Notes: generated from the sequence alone by a model not told the origin. Shown: positions 20,692-30,457, counted from the stretch's first letter. The stretch is 64,000 bases of DNA from Methanospirillum lacunae (GCF_046195335.1 NZ_CP176093.1), one strand, 5' to 3'. A program made the numbers and translations.

Positions 20692-21104
20692 AATATCCAG
20701 AACCTATCTGGGAAGACAATTGGAACATATGTTCAATCTGTTCTGATTAGTTACCTGAACAACATTTTTAGTATGATCGGGATGATTAATAAAATCCAGT
20801 AAAGAATCCAAAAATTGTTAATTACACCAGTGAAAATGATGTGATACATGATCTTGTATCTTCTAAAATCGATGCAATTTTATTTCCAGATACAGAAATT
20901 GATAAAGTAATTGCTAATGGTACACCGATAATTGCATTAAAACCATATGCATTTTTAGGGTATTCAGGGATAGCTGTTGAAAAAGAGAATAATACATCTT
21001 CTAAATCTCTAGTTAATAATTTAATTGAAATTACTCATGTAATGCATCAAGATAGGACCTTAACATCCATAATCATGAATTATTTCAATAATGATTATAG
21101 TTAA
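20692..21104 (+). pseudogene. Decayed periplasmic amino-acid-binding (SBP_bac_3) domain
   Basis: Two reading frames together spell the second half of a type-2 periplasmic-binding domain. Frame one (from about 20692) has N-L-S-G-K-T-I-G, matching the family's L-x-G-K-x-V-G strand, and stops at 20797. Frame two (from about 20793) has I-V-N-Y-T-S-E-N-D, then S-S-K-I-D-A-I-L, F-L-G-Y-S-G-I-A-V and a helical end with stop at 21102. The N-terminal lobe is missing. A GTG at 20841 gives an 87-residue open frame, but it would be only a partial domain without a signal peptide. Likely a relic related to the intact gene downstream. Confidence 0.68.
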
Positions 21105-21442
21105 GAGATGGGATTTTGATATCTCAACTCAACCAGTTCAATGAGACAAAGAGATGAATCTGAATTTCTTCCTTATTTTCTGACTATTTTATAAATATCC
21201 AGACCTTATTTTTTATCGATTATTCCATTAGTCAAAATGTGATGTTTATGAAAATAATCATTCGGTAGAATGTATATTTGATTTTTAGATTTTATTTATT
21301 AGAGAGATTAATAATAAATTTCATACAATTATCATATTTTCGGGTCTGAAGATAGATTCGGACCAACATTTTTTTCCAAATCATCTTAAAAAATATTCAA
21401 TAAATTCGACAGGCCTATATAACTAAACTTCACATACAGATT
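21105..21442. other. Gap without recognised gene
   Basis: AT-rich sequence between the decayed binding domain and the double binding-domain sensor. No start-plus-frame of note, no tRNA-like sequence. It presumably holds the promoter of the downstream gene (an A/T-rich box around 21415-21425). Confidence 0.5.
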
Positions 21443-23356
21443 ATGCCTCTAAAACCACATCTATTTCTTTTTATTTTATATTGTTTTCTAATTATTACCA
21501 GTATATCTGTTAACGCAGACACCCAGACAACTACTCTGCATGATCTTACTTGGGTTACTGAAGAATATCCACCGTTTAATTTTCATGAAAATGGTACAGC
21601 ATCAGGTCTTATGATAGATCTTATTTCTGCAATATCGCAAAAAGCAGGTGAAGAAATTCCTATAGAATCATTTATATTTCTACCATGGAATGAAGCATAT
21701 CATAAAGCGATAACTGATCCTGATACGGTTATTTTTGCAATTGCTAAAACACCAGATCGTGAAGATCTATTCAAATGGGTTGGACCTATTTTAACATACA
21801 ATATCTCTCTTTATTCAAAGAGAAGCAATAACATTACTATAACCAATTCTAATGAACTCTCAAAATATAAAATCGGAGCCGTAACAGATGATGTTGCAAT
21901 CGATAATCTGATTCAGGCAGGAATTAAAAGAGAGGATATTTTTACTAGATCTGATCCGAGAATCCTAGTTCAGGAACTGGAAAATGGGTCTATTGATCTC
22001 TTATCTTATGGCGACATTGCAGCAAATTATTATATAAAAAATGTAACTGGAAATTCTGCATATTACAAACTATCTGGTAAAACTGGAACCGTTCCGATTT
22101 ACATCGGTTTTAATAAAGAAACTCCAGATAACGTGGTAGAAAAATTCAGGAATGCCTTTGATGAATTGAAAAATAAGCCTGAATCCGGAGAAATGAGTGA
22201 GTTGGATCAGGTATTATCCTCATGGATGCTTGGAGATGGGCTTTCTAACACTCAGTATTATACTGAAGGATACTACCCATATACCTTTATTGAAAACGGA
22301 ACTCCGAAGGGAATTTCCATAGATATTCTTCAATACATTGCATCTCAATATGGAGCACAAATTCCTGTTGACCACTTTACGTTCGGAACATGGGAAGATG
22401 TCTATAAGACTACTATGAACCAGAATGGAACTGCTCTTGCCATTCTTGCAAGATCTCCAGAACGTGAAAACTTATTCAAATGGGCAGGTCCTGTAGATAA
22501 AACACCGGTGGTCATATTCACCATTCGTGATTCTGCTGATAAGTTCAGAAATACCAGTCCGTCTACGATGAAGATTGCTACAATTACTGAAGATATAGCT
22601 GCCACTACTCTCGTAAATGCCGGAGGAAAGGATATTATCTACTCAACTGAGCCCAAGGAACAAATTAAAATGCTTGAAAATGGATCGGTTGATGGATGGG
22701 CTTATGCACTTCTCCCGGGTCGTCAGTTAATTAGTCAATATGCTGCTAATGCTTCTGCCATTGTTCCAGCACAAACTCTACAGACATATGATTTCTATAT
22801 AGCCTTTAACCGGAATACATCTCCTCATATTGTTAATTCACTCCAAGATACAATGGATCTATTGAGAACTGAAAAAGATACTTCAGGAGTAAGTATATAT
22901 GACCAAATCCTGTATCGATATGTTCAACCGGTCTTTTCAGATTCAAATGTTACAGTTTCAGAAGTGACAAGTCTGATTAATCAGACCGTACATGATATTA
23001 GTCTGGATGCACCAGGTACAATAAAAAATATCAATGCAGGTCAGACACCTTACAGAAATACCGAAAAACCTGACCTCTATGTCTTTGTCTATGATCCAGA
23101 TGTAAACATGGTGGCCCATGCTGAAAATCCCGGAATGGTGGGGCTCAATTATCATAATAAAGGAGATGTTTCTGGCAAACCATTCAGAGACCAGCTTGTC
23201 CGGGAAGCATTGACTAACGGATCTGGTTGGGTGGATTATATCTACAGTAGTCCTGCTGAAACAGGCCTGTTCTGGAAGAGTACCAGATGCCAGCTTGTAA
23301 CCGGAAGTGACGGGAAAAGATACATCATTTGTGTTGGAGTGTATAAAACCAAGTAA
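21443..23356 (+). CDS. Exported sensor with two SBP_bac_3 domains and a Cache-like domain (637 aa)
   Basis: A signal peptide covers residues 6-25 (ending V-N-A-D). Two type-2 periplasmic-binding domains follow in tandem (about 30-260 and 270-490), each opening with the same pattern (E-E/G-Y-x-P-F/Y-x-F, then G-T/I-L/S-x-D-L/I-I/L) and each with a R-E-D/N-L-F-K-W-V/A-G-P segment. The last ~110 residues resemble a small Cache domain (Y-V-F-V-Y-D-P-D, G-x-N-Y, G-W-V-D-Y-I-Y). There is no transmembrane exit or signalling domain, so it is secreted or surface-held. It may present ligand to a membrane receptor. There is no ABC permease beside it, so transport is unlikely. Confidence 0.85.
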   Translation: MPLKPHLFLFILYCFLIITSISVNADTQTTTLHDLTWVTEEYPPFNFHENGTASGLMIDLISAISQKAGEEIPIESFIFLPWNEAYHKAITDPDTVIFAIAKTPDREDLFKWVGPILTYNISLYSKRSNNITITNSNELSKYKIGAVTDDVAIDNLIQAGIKREDIFTRSDPRILVQELENGSIDLLSYGDIAANYYIKNVTGNSAYYKLSGKTGTVPIYIGFNKETPDNVVEKFRNAFDELKNKPESGEMSELDQVLSSWMLGDGLSNTQYYTEGYYPYTFIENGTPKGISIDILQYIASQYGAQIPVDHFTFGTWEDVYKTTMNQNGTALAILARSPERENLFKWAGPVDKTPVVIFTIRDSADKFRNTSPSTMKIATITEDIAATTLVNAGGKDIIYSTEPKEQIKMLENGSVDGWAYALLPGRQLISQYAANASAIVPAQTLQTYDFYIAFNRNTSPHIVNSLQDTMDLLRTEKDTSGVSIYDQILYRYVQPVFSDSNVTVSEVTSLINQTVHDISLDAPGTIKNINAGQTPYRNTEKPDLYVFVYDPDVNMVAHAENPGMVGLNYHNKGDVSGKPFRDQLVREALTNGSGWVDYIYSSPAETGLFWKSTRCQLVTGSDGKRYIICVGVYKTK

Positions 23357-23445
23357 AAAATTTAATAAACATAAGAAAAATCAATAATCTAATATCCACA
23401 TATTTTTTCAGTCATTTCCTGATCAAAAACACCGATCTATAAACT

Positions 23446-23844
23446 ATGAATTCTTATTTAGTCTTTAAAAAAGGGGATTTTGCGGTTTCCTATGGAGTAA
23501 ACCATATGGTAACGGGCAAGGCAATAAACAATGATGGAGTGGTATATGGTTCAGATTACTTCAATGGGGTTCCTCTGTTGACAGTCCGAAATTAATAGGA
23601 AGTGCTACTCGTTATGTGAAAGATAACCCAAATATGTAAAACTCTATGCATATATCATTACCCGAACAAATTCAATGGAACGTTATACTCATACAGTTCC
23701 AAAGGGTCCATCATTGCAGGGAATTAGGCTACATGAAAATATGTGACTCGGCTCGAGAACATATATATGGAACCAGAAACTAATGTTGCATCATTATATC
23801 CGGAACTAGTCTATGACAACGTTATTATCTTCACTTCAACATAA
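23446..23844 (+). pseudogene. Fragmented gene for a secreted protein
   Basis: Pieces of one protein lie in order in different frames: Y-G-V-N-H-M-V-T-G-K-A and V-V-Y-G-S-D-Y-F-N-G-V (from the ATG at 23446, stop 23593), then S-P-K-L-I-G-S-A-T, then V-K-L-Y-A-Y-I-I-T-R, then Y-M-E-P-E-T-N-V-A and Y-P-E-L-V-Y-D-N-V-I-I-F ending at 23844. The collinear, protein-like segments imply several frameshifts in a once-coding gene. I do not assign a family with confidence. Confidence 0.5.
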
Positions 23845-24009
23845 ATCTCAAGAATACATACCATTTTAAGATAGAATGTTATTTTTAAATTCATTTGTTC
23901 AAAATTTATTGAAAACATATAGATTCTATTTAGCAAATACGAAAATCATAAATCTTCCAGGTCATAGAAGAAACATATTATTAAATATCGGCACAGTGTT
24001 TATTTGATT

Positions 24010-25488
24010 ATGTCTGGAAAAGATTGTAACCCATCATATCCAGAACAATATTCAATTCTTTACGTAGATGATGAACCAGATCTTCTCAATACTGGAAAGT
24101 GTTTCATAGAAAAAACAGAAGGTTTCAAAGTACACACTATTTCATCAGCAATTAAAGCCTTGGAGTGTTCCGATTTATTAATATATGATGCTATTGTGTC
24201 TGATTACCAGATGCCAGGAATGGATGGTATTACATTTCTTAAGGAAGTTAGAAAGAGGTATAAAGACATTCCATTTATTCTTTTTACGGGTCGTGGAAGA
24301 GAAGAAATTGTTATTGAAGCCATCAATAATGGTGCTAATTATTATGTTCAGAAAGGAGGAGATCCGGTCTCCTTATTTGTGGAATTAGTACATAAAATTC
24401 GTCTGGCAGTTGATCATAACCGGGCAAATAATCAGATATCCCGGCTCGATGAATATCAAAAGAAACTTGCAACAGCAATGAATCTGATAAACGTCGTAAG
24501 CTGGGAATGTGATGCTGTCAGTCATATTTTTACATTTGATGACCGGTTTTTTGCCATGTATGGAACCTCAGCCGACCGCGAAGGCGGTAATCAAATATCA
24601 ACAGATCAATATGTTAAAGATTTTATTCATCCTGATGATCGTGAGTATGTGTTATCAGAAGTAAGAAGAGTTTTTAAAAATCCTGATCCTCAAGCGGTGA
24701 CCTACATCGAGCATCGAATAATTCGACGGGATGGAGAGGTTAGAAATATTTTAGTGGGGACAGGTATTGTAAGGGATGCAAATGGTTGTATTATCCGGAC
24801 ATATGGTGCAAATCAGGATATAACGGAACGGATAAAAACGGAACTTGCATTAAAAAGAGCATATCGTCAAATAAATCTTCTAACCAGGGTTACCAGACAT
24901 GATATTCTTAATAACCTTTCAGTGTTATATATGCAACTTGATGCAGCAAGGACGAACTGTCCGGACTCACATTTCAATGAATATCTGAAAAAAATGGAGG
25001 ATGTCGTCGATATAATCCAGTCCAGAATAGAGTTTACCCGGATATATCAAGAGTTAGGGGCAGAAAAACCATCCTGGATTTCTTTATCCTCAATTCTTCC
25101 GGATTCTGATTCCTCAATCACGATATCGTATGAACCCATAATATGTACAATCTCTATTCTTGTCGATCCATTAGTAAAAACAATCTTTGATATATTTCTA
25201 GATAATTCAAAAAGACATGGTGAACATGTTAAAGATATTAAAATTATGGCCAAGGAATCCGAAAATACTCTACTCATTATCTGGGAGGATAATGGGGTTG
25301 GAATATCTGATAATGAGAAGAATCAAATTTTTGAACAAGGCTATGGAAAACATACCGGTTTGGGATTGTTTCTGGTAAAAGAAATACTATTTTTAACTGG
25401 TATTTCTATTCAAGAAACCGGAATATTTGGGTCGGGGGCCAGGTTTGAGATATTAATTCCCAAAGGATCATACCGGTTTAATTTGTAA
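24010..25488 (+). CDS. Hybrid sensor histidine kinase: REC, PAS, kinase core (492 aa)
   Basis: Receiver at residues 14-132 (D20/D21, phosphoacceptor D65 in I-V-S-D-Y-Q-M-P-G-M), a single PAS (about 155-280, with P-D-D-R and R-I-I-R-R-D-G), then the dimerisation helix with H297 in R-H-D-I-L-N-N and a HATPase with F-L-D-N-S-K-R-H-G, E-D-N-G-V-G-I and G-L-G-L-F-L-V. All kinase motifs are intact. The start is the ATG at 24010; a TTG two codons upstream is less likely. Soluble, probably autophosphorylating and passing phosphate to its own or another receiver. The closest relative in the window is the C-terminal part of the gene at 200-3733. Confidence 0.92.
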   Translation: MSGKDCNPSYPEQYSILYVDDEPDLLNTGKCFIEKTEGFKVHTISSAIKALECSDLLIYDAIVSDYQMPGMDGITFLKEVRKRYKDIPFILFTGRGREEIVIEAINNGANYYVQKGGDPVSLFVELVHKIRLAVDHNRANNQISRLDEYQKKLATAMNLINVVSWECDAVSHIFTFDDRFFAMYGTSADREGGNQISTDQYVKDFIHPDDREYVLSEVRRVFKNPDPQAVTYIEHRIIRRDGEVRNILVGTGIVRDANGCIIRTYGANQDITERIKTELALKRAYRQINLLTRVTRHDILNNLSVLYMQLDAARTNCPDSHFNEYLKKMEDVVDIIQSRIEFTRIYQELGAEKPSWISLSSILPDSDSSITISYEPIICTISILVDPLVKTIFDIFLDNSKRHGEHVKDIKIMAKESENTLLIIWEDNGVGISDNEKNQIFEQGYGKHTGLGLFLVKEILFLTGISIQETGIFGSGARFEILIPKGSYRFNL

Positions 25489-25737
25489 TGATTCATCGAT
25501 TCAGAATATATTTGATGAAGCATATCAATATTGGATAATTAGTTTTTTGTTCGAAATATGCATGTATAGATGATTCTTCGTAGTTAGCAACAGAATTTTG
25601 ATATTAAATATAGAATTGGTTACTAGAACCATCAGGATCGGGGAAAGAATACTATAACCAAACCTGAAAATAGATTCCATTGAAATTATTATAGTTACTA
25701 TAAAGAGGAGAAATTACGAATTGAAAGAATTACTGAT

Positions 25738-25911
25738 TCAAACTCTTTGATTCCATTTAAGTATAATCTCTTCTCTGGTTTTCCCATAAGGGATATAAAC
25801 CATGTGACATCTAGGACAATGGATAGTCCATACATGATTATAATCATCATCTGGTTTTATTTTAACATAATTACTTCCACAAAACGGACATGGTTTATAA
25901 GATTCAGTCAT
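25738..25911 (-). CDS. Small Lar-like zinc-ribbon protein (57 aa)
   Basis: A short frame starting M-T-E-S-Y-K-P with C-P-F-C-G-S near the N-terminus, C-P-R-C-H in the middle, and a terminal E-E-I-I-L-K-W-N-Q-R. That arrangement (CPFCG, second CxxC, final W-N-x-R) is the hallmark of the Lar restriction-alleviation-like family, common in phages and mobile elements. A GGAAGGT ribosome-binding site lies just upstream. In characterised Lar the role is modulating type I restriction; here the function is not known and the gene may simply be a small zinc protein. Confidence 0.72.
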   Translation of the reverse strand: MTESYKPCPFCGSNYVKIKPDDDYNHVWTIHCPRCHMVYIPYGKTREEIILKWNQRV

Positions 25912-26130
25912 TCAAACCTTCCAGGATGTTTTAAGAGCCTTAAATGTACTGGAAAAAATGCAATATTTACAAATTTCAAAATTATTCTTACCACTATTAA
26001 TATGTAGATAATGATCCATGTTCTTTGTCCAAAGTTTATGATTACCGAAATATTCGCTAACATTATATGAAAAATAATCATCGCGAATGTTTACTTACCT
26101 GTTCAATAGCAGGACCGCATCTGGTATTTT

Positions 26131-26280
26131 TCAGTCTATCGTATCATAATTCTTCTCAAAAAATTCTCTGCAACGTCCATCTTCTCCGATATGGACCTTT
26201 TTAAGGCTGCATCGGCCGTCTTCAAATGAGCGAGATTGACACATAAAAGCACTACATGTATGGATAATGGTATCAGTCAT
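26131..26280 (-). CDS. Small cysteine-rich protein (49 aa)
   Basis: A 49-residue frame with four cysteines (residues 9, 14, 24 and 37): C-S-A-F-M-C, then D-G-R-C and D-G-R-C again. It is preceded by a good ribosome-binding site, GGTGGAG, 3 bases before the ATG. The spacing suggests a metal-binding or disulfide-linked mini-protein of the type often found in archaea. No family assigned. It is oriented like, and about 220 bases upstream of, the Lar-like gene. Confidence 0.65.
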   Translation of the reverse strand: MTDTIIHTCSAFMCQSRSFEDGRCSLKKVHIGEDGRCREFFEKNYDTID

Positions 26281-26491
26281 TACTCCACCCTGCTATTCAT
26301 ATAAATCCTAACCTAATAATACCAATATATCAAACAAAAAAACTCTGAATATTACGACTCATAATTATGCTTTGATCCTCTTATATTAAAATCGTATAAA
26401 ATTTTTAAATATCATCAATTCATATACGAGATGAATTTATTATAAAAGCATTATTTGTTAAATATTTAAAAAAATACAATAATCTAACAAT

Positions 26492-27034
26492 TCATGAACT
26501 GTTTTGGTATGTCATTTCCTTAGTAATTGACACGAGCTTTGTAAGTGTATTGATATTTCTTATAGTGCCGTTGGTAAACCGCTTTGGCCATTTTAATGTA
26601 GAGCGACCCATTCCATCCGGATAATACACATATATTTCCCTGTTTCCTAGAATTATCTCCTCTTTTCCCTTGATCCCAAATTCAATAATTCTCATGTCCT
26701 CTATTATATCATTTACCATCATCACACCTACTTGTGATCCTTTTTGAACAGAAAAGGGGTTACTATTAATGATTTGTTCAAGTTCAACTGCATTACGGAT
26801 AGTAATCAGAATCTTTTTTCCAAATTTTCTGAACAATCCGGTTTCAAGAATTTCACGAAGGTTTACTTCAGGAATAGAACTTCTAATAATTAGGTTCCCG
26901 CTATTTAGATAACTCCTGGCATTTTCAAAACCCAGGTCAGTACAAATCTGTACTAAGTCCCTCATTGAGACCATAATATTCCCTCCGACATTTATCCCTC
27001 GAAGAAAAATGATAAAAATATCCTTAGATTCCAT
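26492..27034 (-). CDS. DUF1697 family protein (180 aa)
   Basis: Recognised from the N-terminal F-L-R-G-I-N-V-G-G motif, followed by the M-x-x-L-x-x-x-x-x-x-L-G-F helix and Y-L-N-S-G-N-L strand, all diagnostic for DUF1697. The domain spans the whole protein; function is uncharacterised. I chose ATG 27034 over a TTG seven codons upstream because family members start a few residues before the L-R-G-I-N motif and an AGGA-like site precedes this ATG. Confidence 0.88.
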   Translation of the reverse strand: MESKDIFIIFLRGINVGGNIMVSMRDLVQICTDLGFENARSYLNSGNLIIRSSIPEVNLREILETGLFRKFGKKILITIRNAVELEQIINSNPFSVQKGSQVGVMMVNDIIEDMRIIEFGIKGKEEIILGNREIYVYYPDGMGRSTLKWPKRFTNGTIRNINTLTKLVSITKEMTYQNSS

Positions 27035-27220
27035 AATTATTCCTAAATTCTTCAATCCTATATTTAATAAGGATAGTAAATTAGATTTGAGGTAATAATG
27101 GTATGATTATTGTGTAATAAGGGTAGATAATCAATTAATTACTACGCTTAAACAACTAATCAATTGTATTTTCGATTATTCTCTTCATGATTCTGCAATA
27201 ATTTTCCGGTTACAGAGACC

Positions 27221-27230
27221 CTTTATATTT
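27221..27230 (+). promoter_or_regulatory. TATA box for the chemoreceptor at 27288
   Basis: CTTTATATTT preceded by a purine-rich stretch (GAGACC) fits an archaeal TATA/BRE pair, about 60 bases before the chosen start, allowing a short leader. Confidence 0.45.
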
Positions 27231-27287
27231 TTGCAAACAAGTTTCATAAGTAAACTGTTATTCACAGGAAAAAAATGGAGCATCAAT

Positions 27288-29396
27288 ATGAAATATTTAG
27301 ATAATATGCCGATGAAACGCAAGCTAATCGGCTCCTTTTTACTTATTGCACTGGGTCTTTTTATCGTAGGGTTAATTGGATATCTGGGAGTTACGACTTC
27401 TGATGCCTGTGCCGATGCTATTTATGAAGATCAGTTTTTACCAACCTACCAATTGGAGATAATTGCACAAGAAATTTCAGAAATAAGAGGAAATTCTTTA
27501 CTATATTATTCAACACCAGAAACTAGAACAGCGATATTAAAGAAAAATGAGGCACTTATTGCAGATATCGATGCAAATATTTCAGAATATAAATCTCAGG
27601 TTGTTGATAATGAAGATCAGGAATTATATTCAGCATTAATGAAATCATGGTCTACCTATAAAAACGCTCTTTCGACCTTTTATAACAATGTAGACTCTGG
27701 TGATGTAAATGCAGCAAAGGTTGCATTAAATTCCGGTGACCTCATTACACAGAAAAACATCATCGATGACACGATGCAGAAATTCAATCAAATGAAATTG
27801 AGAGAGGCTAAAGCCGCATATGATCTCAGTAACAACAATGTCTTTCTGATTAGCAATGAAATTATTGTCGGTCTATTCATTGGTATAGTTCTATCACTCG
27901 TTCTTGGTTTTCTCATCAGTCAAAGCATTTCAGTTCCACTTTCAAAGGCAGTCTATAATCTAAAAGAGATGAGCACAGGACATCTCAATACCAGGCTCAA
28001 ATTAAATAGAAAAGATGAGATTGGAGAACTTGCTGATGTTATGGATACATGGTCTGATGGCCTTCAATTCGGAATTCTGGATGGACTAAAACGTATTGCT
28101 GCAGGAGATATGTCGGTTCATTTTCCTCCAAAGGATGAACAGGATGAAATTGCGATTGTTTTCAATAAATTAGTCGAATCAATAAGTTCTGTGGTTACTG
28201 ACATCAATAAACTCATTCATGAAGCAGAGGAGGGAAATTTACGTTTACGAGGTGACCCGACTCATTTTACCGGAGCATATAGGGAGATAATTGCCGGTAT
28301 AAACAATATGCTCGAAACGATAATGACTCCAACAAATGAGGCATTACGAGTCTGTGAGCTTTTTTCTCAGGCTAAATTTTCGACGCGGTTTAATGAGCAG
28401 ATACAAGTAAAGGGGGACTTGATAGCTTTAAAGATGGGTCTCAATAATGTTGGTATAGAAATATCAAAAGCAATTGAAGAGATTTCAGGACAGGTAAATT
28501 CACTATCAGCTTCGTCTGTTGAAGCAGCTGCAAGTGTTGAAGAGATAACAGCAGGCTCGGCATCTCTTGCTCATAGTGCTTCTATGGTCAGTTCACAATC
28601 TACTAGTTCAGTTCAGGCAATTGAGCAAATCCATGCTGCTATGGAAGATTTATCTACATCAGTATCCACGGTTGCTACCAAGGTTGATTCAGTAAGTCGT
28701 TTGTCTCAGGAGACAGATATTGCATCAAGACAAGGAATCGAACAGGCTGCTGTAGCTGAAAATGGAATTACTACAATAGATGGTGCTGTTCATGATGTAG
28801 AAGCAATTATTCTTGAAATCAAAGGACAAATGAGTGAAATTGGTAAAATTGTAAATATAATTACTGATATTGCAGATCAGACAAACTTACTTGCTTTAAA
28901 TGCCGCAATTGAAGCTGCCAGGGCTGGCGAAGCCGGCATGGGTTTTGCAGTAGTAGCCAATGAAGTTAAAACCCTAGCCCTGGAGTCACAGCACTCAGCA
29001 GAGAATATTGGAAAGATTATTGCATCACTGCAGAATCAATCCGAACGTGCTGCTACAGCAATGAATAATGCAACATCTGAAGTTGAAAAAGGGTCAACGG
29101 CAATAACTGATACCATCAAATTCTTCCATACGATTGCAACCCAGATAAATCAGATATCAGATCATATGACTGAAGTAGCCAGTCTGTCTGAGGAAGAAGC
29201 TGCATCTGTAGAAGAAGTCACAGCCAGTTTCTCTGAAATTAAAACATTGGCAATCGAATCTGCAAAAGAAGCAGAACAATCTGCAGCTGCATCACAAGAA
29301 GCATCTTCTGCATTATCACAGGTTTCAACAATCGTAAGTAATTTATCGGTCATTGCATCACGGATAAATGAAGCTACTTTAAAATTAAATGGATAA
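27288..29396 (+). CDS. Methyl-accepting chemotaxis protein, transmembrane (702 aa)
   Basis: N-terminal membrane helix (about 12-34), an extracytoplasmic four-helix-bundle sensor (about 35-190), a second membrane helix (about 190-213), a HAMP, and further HAMP-like segments in the region to about 400, then the signalling coiled coil. The tip reads D-Q-T-N-L-L-A-L-N-A-A-I-E-A-A-R-A-G with G-M-G-F-A-V-V-A downstream, so it should bind CheW/CheA. No CheR-docking pentapeptide at the C-terminus. The ATG at 27288 was chosen because GGAG lies 8 bases upstream and the paralogue starts at the equivalent residue. It is most like the MCP at 55573. Confidence 0.93.
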   Translation: MKYLDNMPMKRKLIGSFLLIALGLFIVGLIGYLGVTTSDACADAIYEDQFLPTYQLEIIAQEISEIRGNSLLYYSTPETRTAILKKNEALIADIDANISEYKSQVVDNEDQELYSALMKSWSTYKNALSTFYNNVDSGDVNAAKVALNSGDLITQKNIIDDTMQKFNQMKLREAKAAYDLSNNNVFLISNEIIVGLFIGIVLSLVLGFLISQSISVPLSKAVYNLKEMSTGHLNTRLKLNRKDEIGELADVMDTWSDGLQFGILDGLKRIAAGDMSVHFPPKDEQDEIAIVFNKLVESISSVVTDINKLIHEAEEGNLRLRGDPTHFTGAYREIIAGINNMLETIMTPTNEALRVCELFSQAKFSTRFNEQIQVKGDLIALKMGLNNVGIEISKAIEEISGQVNSLSASSVEAAASVEEITAGSASLAHSASMVSSQSTSSVQAIEQIHAAMEDLSTSVSTVATKVDSVSRLSQETDIASRQGIEQAAVAENGITTIDGAVHDVEAIILEIKGQMSEIGKIVNIITDIADQTNLLALNAAIEAARAGEAGMGFAVVANEVKTLALESQHSAENIGKIIASLQNQSERAATAMNNATSEVEKGSTAITDTIKFFHTIATQINQISDHMTEVASLSEEEAASVEEVTASFSEIKTLAIESAKEAEQSAAASQEASSALSQVSTIVSNLSVIASRINEATLKLNG

Positions 29397-29406
29397 AATA
29401 AAAACA

Positions 29407-29440
29407 CTGCGCCATCAGAAAAGAAATCAGGATGGCCCAG
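29407..29440 (+). terminator. Hairpin after the chemoreceptor
   Basis: CTGcGCCATC and GATGGCcCAG form a nine-pair stem with one mismatch starting 11 bases after the MCP stop, followed by AT-rich sequence. A transcription terminator or mRNA-stabilising hairpin. Confidence 0.45.
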
Positions 29441-29521
29441 TATCTAGATACAAAGACAATCAACTACATGGAGAATTTAAATCTCCACCTTTTCTAAAAA
29501 AAAATCGATAGTAAGAATATA

Positions 29522-29734
29522 TTATTTTTTCATCGGGACTTTTCCATCCCCATCAAGATCTGTCCCGAGAGTTTCTTCTAATTTTGTGATGACATTTTCA
29601 AGCAGAGTGCCCATCTCGTCGATCTCTTTTTCAAGTTCAGCCACTCTCTGCTCAAGTGAAGCAGATGCCATCATTTGTCTGGCATTCCGTCTTCTACCCT
29701 GGCTTTGTTGATGCATTTCCCAGATTAATCCCAT
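29522..29734 (-). CDS. Small coiled-coil protein (70 aa)
   Basis: A short protein with a basic N-terminal part (R-R-R-N-A-R) and a leucine-heptad helix from about residue 27 to 58 (L-E-Q-R-V-A-E-L-E-K-E-I), ending in D-L-D-G-D-G-K, which looks like an EF-hand or dockerin-type Ca-binding loop. No family assigned. It is downstream of the CheW gene on the same strand, separated by about 150 bases, so a role with chemosensory proteins is possible but not shown. Confidence 0.6.
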   Translation of the reverse strand: MGLIWEMHQQSQGRRRNARQMMASASLEQRVAELEKEIDEMGTLLENVITKLEETLGTDLDGDGKVPMKK

Positions 29735-29881
29735 AATATGAATATCTAGTATCAGTGAAAATAAAAGGCTTGTGAATTTATTTTTAAAGTCCGGTTATTA
29801 TCGAATACAGATCTTTTTCTGGTATTTCTGGTGAATAATTGATCTGAAACGGTACACATTCAGAGATCTTGACTCCTGGTT

Positions 29882-30454
29882 TTACAGATCTTTCTCAATT
29901 TTTTTTATCATCTTCTTGATATCCAGCCAGATAACAAGAACACTCTTCTCCTTACCCCGGGAATCTTTTCTCTTTTTTCTAATGACTCCAATAATATCAC
30001 GATGACTCTCATGTGATGAATGGGCATCCTGATCGATATCCTCTTTTGTGTATGTTGTAACAGAATGAACATCATCTACCAGGATTCCTATCATCTTTTC
30101 ACTGACTGTTTTATCAAGCACTATTACTCGTGATCGTTTTTTCCCGGTTGACTCATGAGTAATGTTCATCATGACCCGGAGATCGATAATTGTTGTAATT
30201 ACCCCCCTGAGATCGATCATACCGGTAATAAAACAAGGAGCATTCGGAATTGGAGTTACTTCCGGTGTTGTTATCACCTCCCTGGTATCAAAGAGATCAA
30301 CGGCAAATAGCTCATTTCCGATGACAAACTCTACAACCTGTTCTGCCCCATTCATCCGGGAACGAGAGGAGTTGGTTCGAATACTCCTCATCGATGATCC
30401 AGGATCTAAATTTTCTGATATTTCTTCGTCAATCAGTAATTTTCCCATAATCAC
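29882..30454 (-). CDS. cheW: CheW-like chemotaxis adaptor (190 aa)
   Basis: A CheW domain from about residue 38: F-V-I-G-N-E-L-F-A-V-D-L, V-I-T-T-P-E-V-T-P-I-P-N-A-P, G-M-I-D-L-R-G-V-I-T-T-I-I-D-L and a late I-G-I-L-V-D-D-V-H-S-V. About 35 extra polar residues precede the domain. It couples receptors to CheA. The start is 3 bases beyond the stop of the receptor gene upstream, so receptor and adaptor are co-transcribed. A paralogous receptor-adaptor pair is at 55573-58251. Confidence 0.93.
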   Translation of the reverse strand: MIMGKLLIDEEISENLDPGSSMRSIRTNSSRSRMNGAEQVVEFVIGNELFAVDLFDTREVITTPEVTPIPNAPCFITGMIDLRGVITTIIDLRVMMNITHESTGKKRSRVIVLDKTVSEKMIGILVDDVHSVTTYTKEDIDQDAHSSHESHRDIIGVIRKKRKDSRGKEKSVLVIWLDIKKMIKKIEKDL

Positions 30455-30457
30455 TCC

